Made by a program: the position numbers and the translations under genes | Shown: piece by piece, positions 55,060 to 64,000 of the stretch | Numbering within the stretch: the stretch's first letter is position 1 | Layout of the letters: each line of letters opens with the position of its first letter | The notes under the pieces: generated by a model | The model's input: the letters and a program-made list of their open reading frames with translations, nothing else | Told to the model about the DNA's origin: nothing | Databases searched by the model: none | DNA from: Maylandia zebra | Taxonomy: Eukaryota; Chordata; Actinopteri; Cichliformes; Cichlidae | Length of the DNA stretch: 64,000 nt | NCBI RefSeq assembly: GCF_041146795.1 | Contig: NC_135177.1 | Coordinates: 19,109,560 to 19,173,559, forward strand | Direction: 5' to 3'

Positions 55060-58000
55060 CTGTATGGAAAGAAATCAGGGGTGAGTGGAAAAAAAAAATC
55101 AGCTGACAGTCACACATGTGGTATGTAATGTTACTAGACTTGCAGGATGATTCTGACTTTGCTTTAAAGTAATGTGTTTTAACTGCATCAAACTTGACGT
55201 TTCCATGGACTGAAAATGTAGAGAAAACCCCTTCATCGTGCACTCATTGGAAGCAATTATCCCCAGTGGTTAAATATGAAAGCTATCCAAAAAGAGAAAT
55301 AGTGAGAGCAAAACAGTAGGAGCAACTCAGAGAACATCTGCAGTGAGTTAGAGAACAGAGGATGTTTCCTGCTAACATCATACAAAGTCATGCTGGAAAT
55401 AGCCACCGCAAAGGCTAAGAAACAATACATGCTTTAATCAGTTATGGTAACTCTACAGAGCAGTAAAGGAGAGTTGTGACTGACAGCAATAAAAGCATAC
55501 ATTTCCTGCAACTGCTATTGCCCATCCTTCTCCCTGCATGCAGTTTGCAAAGTTTGCCAGCGAGTGGCACCATTGAGCGCAGATTTAAACGCTCAATCAT
55601 CACTGCTGTGTGAACTCGCTCTGACTCAGCAAAACCTGCCTGCTACTGCTGCAGATACAGCAACACAGTCCAATGCAGAGCTACTCTCTGTTGGCATCTT
55701 ATAGCTGTATACACAGTTTCACTTGAAGGGATAGGTGTAAAAACATTAGTATGTACAAAAAAAGAAAAAGGCATCATCAATAAGGCTCACTCTCGCACAC
55801 AACCACACCACAAAAACATGACCAGCAATACTTAGAACACACAAACAGGAGAAACAACATATTGCTCTGCATACACCCTGCACACACAAACTCTGAGAGA
55901 GCTGCCATTAAATGAACTGTGAGAAACACACACTGACGAGCATATACAGATGGGATACAGAGCAAGAGGCTCCTATTCATTATTGTTGCTTGCCTCCTCA
56001 GCTGTAGAGCAAATCCCTTCAGCTGACAGAGAAAGAAAGAGAGCAAGAGGAAGGAGTGGGTTTGTTTTCTGCCAGTTCTGTGGACAAACAAAGGCTACTT
56101 CTAGACCTTCTAGAGAATAGACCAGACAGAGTGAGCACTCGCGGTCTGGTGCCTTTTCGGTGTCACACAGCATTTTCACAGCATACATAAAACTTCACAC
56201 GCAGCAAGAGCTAGGACAGGGAGGTCCACTAGGACAACAAACATCTGAGGAAGGAAAAAATTCAGCCAGAACAACACTGTAGTTATTAACACAAATAAAT
56301 ACCTTACATTTTAAAATATCGCCATGCTTACATCTGTCTTAATATTGTTTAATACAAACTTGGCTCTAAATTGCATTCCTAGTTTAAAACCTGCTGCCAT
56401 GTTCCAGGACGTGTTATCGCAAGAAAAGGTTGTCCACAGTAACCCTACACACTTTTAATAACGTGATCCACTCGCTCTACAGACAGACAAGTAACTGGAG
56501 ATGCAGACTTCCTGGGACAGGGCCACATGCGGTTCAGAGGCTCATGTTTGACGACATTGTTGAAATCATACATCTCACTATTCAATTCTAGCAGAGTTCA
56601 TTATCTTTAAAGGATGTCTTATTTGCACAGTAATTCGTGACTTTCGTGGTATTCAGTATGACTAGACCCGGGCCTTAAATGCTTTGCACATTCGGTGCCG
56701 TACATGACTCAAATGCCTGATAAGCGTTAGCCTTCTACGGAAGAGTCCTAGCAAGTCACTGGCAGCAACATCCAGAAGGAATAAATCTCTACAAGTCCAG
56801 AGGTATTAAGAAGGGAAGCTGTGTGATGTTGGTAATTTATGTCTTTAAAAATAACAGGAAGGAAGTGAGACTGGACCTTTTCACTTTACCCCCCCGAACA
56901 GTGTGTGACTCCAGCCTTAGCGAATCACCATTGCCAAGTCTCCGCTTTGTCTTCTCAAAGCTGACACATTTTTGTAATTGGATCGGTTTTATTTTGTTTT
57001 ATACGCTCCTTTTAATCACTGTCATTATTGTGGTTAAGCACATTGTAATTCTATTGATAAAAGGAAAAGAAATGTAAATTTTAATAGCACAACACTAATA
57101 ATGGTATAAATTGCATTGAGTTTTATGGCTCGAAAACAAATAAAGATAAAATAATGCCACGTATTCTGAGTCTTTGTATTATGACTACTACCGTGACTGT
57201 GCCATTATATCTGCACTGATTGAACATCATGTAAAAACGTGCCAAAGCTTTTTAACAACTCTTTCTCCCCTCGAGGTCAAGGTAGGGTCATACCTTATGC
57301 CCGGCAGGAAGATGACTAAGAGTTCAGATTAGCGATCTCTAAACAGACAAACTCTCTGATCACTGGGGTGGAAAAACAGAGCGAGATAACTCTGAGTTAC
57401 TCATCACACCTTCAACATACAAATCAAGCCTGATTTGTGGTTCTACTTAACCTCAAGCCCTGAATCAGTGTGCCCTTTTTCTTCCAAAAGTCTTTACTGC
57501 ACTTCCACAATAATCAGTCAACAGAGTGCTATAACAGTGATGCATCAGCACATGGGTTTCCACTGAGTTTGACTAAATCCCAGTAGCATGGCGTGTGTCG
57601 GTGTCTGTCTGTGCGTGCGTGCGTGTATGTCTGTCAGCAGCGGTAAGACTGAGAAAATTCTTCCACGTACAGCTCCACTGCAGCTTTGCACAAAGGGCTT
57701 GTGCTTCTCTACTTAACCATGTAGTTTGTACAGCATTAAATTTGTCATAAAGTTATTCCTGTGCAACATTAAATCAACTGCAGGAACAGACAGTTCCTTC
57801 CCTGTCCCCGTCTACGGTCCACACACCGATGCACCTCTCAGAGGTCCATCTCTAATGAGAAATAACTCAGTGGAGATTAGTTCCATACCATTTGGCACAG
57901 ATATGCACCCAAACGTATGGGCCCTCTGCACTTCTTTATTTAGGAAAGAACTTTTGGAGTGGGACCTCGTTTATTTACAAGAAATGTTTGTGAGTCATGT

Positions 58001-61000
58001 TCACATGAAACCACCTGACTATTCAAACTCGACAGTTTACTACATTGGCCATGGATTTGTATTGAGGGCTTTTGCAAACCAAATGTTATATGAACAAAGG
58101 AAGACATGAGGGATAGCACATAGTTTGCTCACATAAAAACTTTCTGGGCATCGTTCAGTTTTGATTGAAGTTCAGCTGCAGATAGAAGCAAAGCATCTCT
58201 CTGCAGTCTAACCTTACGATTGCTTTAATGTACATTTTTTTTTAATGTCATGTCGAGTCATGTTGCTCATTACTCTTCACACCCTAAAACAAGACGCCCT
58301 CACCGTTAAAACAATGGGTCTGAGGGTGCATCTGAGTTCTGGTTGCTCATCTTTCCTGTCATCTTCAACTTCACCTTAGGCTTTTACTGACAAGCCAACC
58401 GAAGACTGCAGAATGACTCAATGCAGTGAAAGTGTTTCTTTGATGGTTCTTGCTGATGCACCAGAGAAAGCAGCTGTTTTCCTCTCTTAAACGGCAACAC
58501 ACCGTTGCATTTTTCTCAGTTCAAATAGCTACAGGGATGTAATGCATTCATAATTATAACAATCATAAAAGTAAGAGCAGGATTTTCATAATTGTCAGGA
58601 ATGTGCTCAGAGCGGAAGAGTTAAGAAAAAAAACTGCTGTGGTGGGCTGATACATTCAGACAGGCCAGGACTTCAGGGATGGTCACGCTGCTGCTGAGAA
58701 AGTAAATCTGTCCTTTGCTGCTTAAATACCTTATGATTCAATGTGTCATTGCCAGCAAATTCCAGCTTCACGTTTCAGGTTTGTATGAGTCACTTTTTCA
58801 TTGAAATCTCCATCTCAACCTTACCCTAAAACCCACTGTGGTCCAGCTAACAAATGAAACGATAAATAGCGAAACTAATTTGCCAACAAAGTCATTAACC
58901 TTGCAAACACTGTTCACATGCCTTTATTCCAGAACGCACTGTAAAATGAAAAGGATGACTACTGCTGCTTATGCATTGCGCAGCAGGCGGAACGCATAAA
59001 CCACATCCAAAGCACAGCCAGGAAACCCACAAAGACCCCACTGGGCAGGACAACCCCACATACACTGGTGTAAATTAAACTCGGTTTGCTTTTTGGAGAG
59101 GATGTGTCAGAGTGGATGTTGAAGAAAAAGATCCTTAACATATTGTACTGCCATGTAAATAAATCTTTTTCCTTTTATACATGTTGCACAATTGCATCAG
59201 AAGCTTTCATGTGGGATGCAGAGATGGGAGAAGGTTGAGAAGCATGAAGTATGGTGTGAGGCCTCAGACAATTTTCCAGCAGACTGGGGGGCAGACAAAA
59301 CTCTTGTGTTTATATGTTAAATGCTTTGAATTTTACTCTGGACTATCTAGACATCTGACCTCATCACTGTCTGTCAGACTAACAATGACTGGATGAGTAT
59401 TTTTAGCTAAAAGCAAATCACTATGCAAGGTCTTTAGTCTTTCATCACCCACTTAACCATTCCATCTGTGTGTGCTGTGCTGCTAATTAGCAAGTTTACA
59501 CAAGTTAAAAACAAAAACATGTTTGAGTGACGACGTAAGAAAAGTTAAGATGTTATACAATACTCGAACATGTGACCTGGTTAGAGCGCCAGGTTTACCG
59601 AAAGTCCTCATAACATCAAAAGAAGAGAGAAAGAGATAGAAAGGAAAAATGTTTTTTTCATATGTTGTTACTCCTGTTAACATGGTGGAGACTTTTCCCA
59701 TTTCCCTACCTGGAGTAAACTTAAAGAGGCTCATATTTTTTATTGGACTCTACTTCTTTTAATAGCAGTTAGCCGCTGCGTAAATGCTAACTTAATAAAT
59801 GGCTAATGTGGTTATGCAATTGGTAATAGTTAAATGGCTAACATGGTTAATATGTGCCTGTTTACTTCACTGAACCAGGGGCTTTACCGACCTCCCAAAT
59901 TTCTAAGTAAAGACCAAGTTCAGTAAATTTAAATGCTGTTCATGTGTTCAGCTGCTGGTGAGGGCAGAGGCTGCTTTCCTGTCTGTCTGCACTGCTGCCG
60001 TGTCAAGGTGTGAGAAAGAGGAGGCTAAGGCAAGCACTGTTGATATTTATGCTGTAGGCTACCAAAGTAATTGTTAGCATCAATTAGAATCTGCGTATTG
60101 ACTTTTTTGACAACCCTATAAGGTACCTCCTGTCAGCTTGATGTCAGTGAGAGCAAAGATTAGGAAAAAAACTGTCCTAAACATAACAGTCTGATGTTTT
60201 TGCCTCACAAGGTTTACTTGTATATCACCTTTGTTTGAAACTTTGTCCATATCTAAGATCAGATCATCAAATGACCACTGTTATAGTATATTACAGTATA
60301 GTCGCAGAAGCAGCAATGTCGTAGCAGTGTTTCTAAGCAGCAAACACTGTGTGTAAAGCATTGCCAGGTTAAATAGGAGGACAGAAAAAATTGACATCTG
60401 TTAGTGTAGCAACAGTGTGCAATTCAAGCTGTCTGCCATGTGGTGCACGAGCTGCTTTGATCACTTATTACACTTCAGGCACTTCCCACAATATTTACTT
60501 AAAAAAAAAAAAGCATCAGTTCTCGTGATCCTGGTTAAATCAACCAACTAATAACCTACAAACTACATGAATCAAGATGTACCGTAGCTTCACAACATTA
60601 AAGTTCACTTAGCGCCTCAAAGTTCTGTTCAGCTCAAAGCTAGACCTTCAGTCACAAGCCACTGCCTGCCCACGTCTGAATTTAGCCCTGTCCCAGGGAG
60701 CCAGGAGCTGTTCCACTGGTCAGTAAAGGCCACAGACTCTGCAAGAGGTCAAAGCTGAGGTCAGACAAACTGTAGCCATCTGGGAGAGCACAGTCTCACA
60801 TGAGCCAGAATTGCCACATCACTAGCTACCATGTCTAAGGATGAAGGAAACCCTCTTTCATTTTCCTCTTTTGGTATTTTCATGAGAAACTTTTGAGTTT
60901 ACAGTATCCATAATGGCCCTCTGCAGTCACGAAACATAACAGAACAACAACATCAACACTGCTTCCTTTTCATTTTTTCCCCTTCCTTTTCTCCTTTCTC

Positions 61001-64000
61001 ACTCGGTAACGGAAACCTTGTGTTCCAAAATTTATGAAGAGAAAACACAAGTAATTAAGGTGGAAGACCTCCCAACACGTGCAATGGATTGCAACATTTT
61101 GTGGACTGGGGTTTCTCTCTGCTGTTTTTATCCCCTACTCTCTGAGGGAAAACATAAGGTGAATGATGGTTCAATAAAAGCAGATTATAGCACTCAGGTG
61201 GAAATCATTAAGCAGGAATGCAGGTATAAATAAGATCAATTCCAACATGTTTGGATTTTAAGTGCAGGATCAAGACAATTTTACGGAAAATATCTGTATA
61301 TGTGTGGGAGTGTGTGGGCACTAAAGTGCACTACACATGTTGCGCACATGCAGGAATATGCGCACACTCACCCAGGCAGTTTACAAAGTGCACAGAGGAA
61401 TAAAGACATTAATTAATTTGTTCCTGTTGCCTGGAGTTTATTCAAATGCTTTGGAAGCTGTGATAGAAGACATATGGAGTTGATGGTTTAGATTAGAGGA
61501 AACTGACTCAGGGCCACACAGACTGGAGAAGACTCTGTCACTGGCAGCAAGCCGTACATGGACCTACGGGGTGTGAAAGTCTCAGAGCAAAGGCAAACTG
61601 CTGAGGCTTGGAACAAGATCAAAATCATCAAAATAACTAGTAAATGTGGGCTTAATCTACTGGGGAAAAAAAGAGCTGACATACAGTGCGAGACCGAAAG
61701 TCAAATGTGCGTCTCTGCGCCTGGTTTGCTGTCATTAATACAGATCGATTCTACATGAACGATGTTCAGCAGAGATCTTACGAGGTCGGTGATAAATTAT
61801 GTCTGGAGTCCCAGCACAAAAGCACATCTTCTTTGAAGAATTTTAATGACAGTGTTATAAAACATGCAAATAAACCATGCTAATTTATTTTGATGCGATT
61901 TCCTCCACAGATGTTGCACCTACCTGGACTTCCTCTGCACACTGCGCAGAATGAACATTATCTACATTCTCATGAGAGCGGTAAGGGGATCGGGTTTCTG
62001 GTCTGCAACACTATCCTGGCAGAGGCATTTGATACCAAGGCATACCACAGCCAAGTTCCAATAAACACAAAAGTCGGCTCAGAGCTCAACAGCGCTCATT
62101 GTCCCACGATGGAAGCGGAGATACTGAATTGTTGTGTTTATTGATGTGTTTACATAAGGCTTGGAACGGAGTTAATGCTTTTGTCAGTTGCGATAATTCT
62201 TCCAGAAGGTAGCAGTAGCATTTGTCTTTTAGCTTACTGTTTAGATTCATACAGCCATTCATTATTCTTTAGACGCTCCTCTGCAGACCTCTTACAGGGC
62301 TACTTATCTCTGGTTAAGTCTCTTCAATAAACTGCATGCTAATTATCCATCAAGATACTATCTGACACTGTCAAAGAGAAACAGAAGTGGAAAGTGATGG
62401 TGGAATCTGCAGAATTCCAGACAAGGAGAGAGACATGACAGCAAGGCCAGTGTGAGGACAGACAAATCTTTCATTAGTGCCCGCCTGCTTAATGAGTCAT
62501 TCCTTAGCTACCAGGTGGGGTGACCCTCACAACATAAATATCCTCATGCCCCCCCCTCCCCTTTTTCTTCCCTCCACTTTTTGTGTCGTCCACCCTTTCA
62601 CCTGCTCAGCAGGGTTCCCCCATACTCACCAGCACTGACACAGATACGTAGTGGAGCGAGGAGAGAAGTTAAAGAACGCATCCATTCAACATACCAGACA
62701 AAAGCCTGACACAGATATAAACGAGGGGATCAACATTTTAAGTCCATCTGGTGTAGGTGGACCGTGCAGCAAGGCCAGCTGCAGCAAGGTTCAACCAAGT
62801 TACCGCAAACCTGTGGTAACGGCTGGGGCGCAGCATTATTATTTTTGCATCTATATGCTTCTCTAATAAACTGTGTATATAAAATTGGAAGGAGTTTGAG
62901 TCTAGGCTATTCCCCATGTGTTGCTTGGCAGCTGCTTCAGGGCAAACAGTTTTTCTTACTGCAGTAAAATGTGCATATAGATGCAAGGCCAGATGTCTAA
63001 AGAGAAAAGTTTAAAATCTCACTTCATATATTCCAATTCTGTCACATGTGCGCAGATGCTATAGTTCTGGGTTTTTAAAAAAAAATCTTTTTATACATAA
63101 AAGACAGATCCACAAAGCCAAGTGCTTTACTCAATTCAGACTTTATGATCCTTAAAATCAAAAAACGCTGTATTTTATGTGCTGCAATAGAAGGAGAATT
63201 TAAAAGTTTTTCTTCCTTTCTAAAGTTGAATTGGAAAATAGCCAATTATCAGCAATACCCTCGGTGACTCCCCCCTAGCAAGCTTTACCTCCCTTCCTCT
63301 CTCAGCCCTCTCGGCCTCTCTGCCCCCGACTTTCTCTGCTCCCTCCTATTCTTAACAACCTGACATGTGGGGAAAAACACCAGTGCAAACTGTGTCCAAT
63401 AAACACAGTTGTGCTGAGACCACATCTATTTCAGACTGTGCTCTAGGAATAGGAAGTGAACACATGAGTCACAGTACACCATCTCAGTGACCGACTACTC
63501 TTAATGGAAAGGAGACGTTGAAGCACCTGATTTCTACACAGACTGGATCCTCTGCTGCCTGCTGCTGTCCTCTGTAGCACCTGTGAGGAAGAGTTTGAAA
63601 TAAGGATAAACTCTTTCATAGCCCTTAATGCCTCCACATAATTACTACCACCAGCCAACAAGTTGTTCAAATGTGTTGCGCTGGTTATCGCAAAGAGAAT
63701 GTATCTTCTCTCATTTTAATCACAAACATCACTACTTAGCTACTGAACAAAATAGCCCTGACTGAAAACAGCAGGGCTCAGCTTAATGAGAAAAACTCAA
63801 ACTGTACAGTAAATGAAGCACAGCACCAGTAAAGAAACTCCCATCAAGCCAGAAACACCAAGCTCCAAATACTACTCATTTATTGGCTGTGTGAAGTCTT
63901 TGATCCTGATACAACAATCAAACGAGCTACAGTGTAGTGCACGAGTTTGCTCTTACGCTGTGTGTAATCTTTCCCTTTTGGATTTACCCCTTGAAGTCTC
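55060..64000. other. Upstream fhod3 intron sequence, continuing past the window
   Basis: No fhod3 exon encoding the expected RTQLSVRV-type segment is found, so the exon preceding 54992-55059 lies beyond the window. The frame at 57726-58109 (plus, 127 codons) is the longest but has no recognisable domain or good splice context. No RNA gene or named repeat seen. Confidence 0.55.

Noticed and set aside
57726..58109. Plus-strand 127-codon ORF in the upstream fhod3 intron
   Set aside because: No domain, no similarity I can recognise, no promoter or splice support, ordinary AT-rich surroundings.

Overview
The window is vertebrate nuclear DNA, almost certainly from a ray-finned (teleost) fish. The genes are split by GT-AG introns, and the retinoid X receptor carries a 14-residue ligand-domain insert that I recall from zebrafish RXR-beta paralogues. 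The introns hold typical fish repeats: Tc1/mariner, hAT-like, L2-type LINE and Penelope-like fragments, plus CA microsatellites. I cannot name the species. All exon models below were built by hand from splice sites and reading-frame phase.

Layout. (1) Positions 1-3557, minus strand: the 5' part of a secreted or membrane lectin gene. It has a signal peptide, two C-type lectin domains, then a very long Thr/Ser/Pro/Asn mucin-like region encoded by at least 63 tandem copies of a 33-bp unit. The gene runs off the left edge. (2) About 3558-7286: divergent intergenic DNA, a candidate rxrb leader exon, and a 1,382-bp element with roughly 400-bp terminal inverted repeats and a 6-bp target-site duplication. 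(3) 7287-13340, plus strand: a complete RXR-beta type nuclear receptor gene (10 coding exons, 426 codons). It includes a 42-nt microexon that repeats the end of the exon before it. (4) 13341-17166: the two 3' ends and spacer of a tail-to-tail gene pair. (5) 17167-55059, minus strand: 24 core coding exons of FHOD3, a formin that builds actin filaments and sarcomeres, from the FH3/DID region through FH1, FH2 and DAD to the stop codon. Its first exons lie beyond position 64000. I also find a 24-nt acidic microexon (19268-19291) at the place where the muscle-specific CK2-site insert of mammalian FHOD3 is expected, and a phase-compatible candidate cassette exon (30357-30527).

The 17-kb intron 35327-52395 and the last 9 kb hold no further gene I can support. 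They contain mobile elements, including a 1.58-kb Tc1 transposon with a broken transposase nested inside an older hAT-like element. The three genes have unrelated jobs (extracellular glycoprotein, nuclear receptor, cytoskeleton), so the window is a normal euchromatic stretch and not a functional cluster. The most notable items are the coding minisatellite of the lectin-mucin gene, the duplicated RXR microexon, the FHOD3 acidic microexon and the long-inverted-repeat element.
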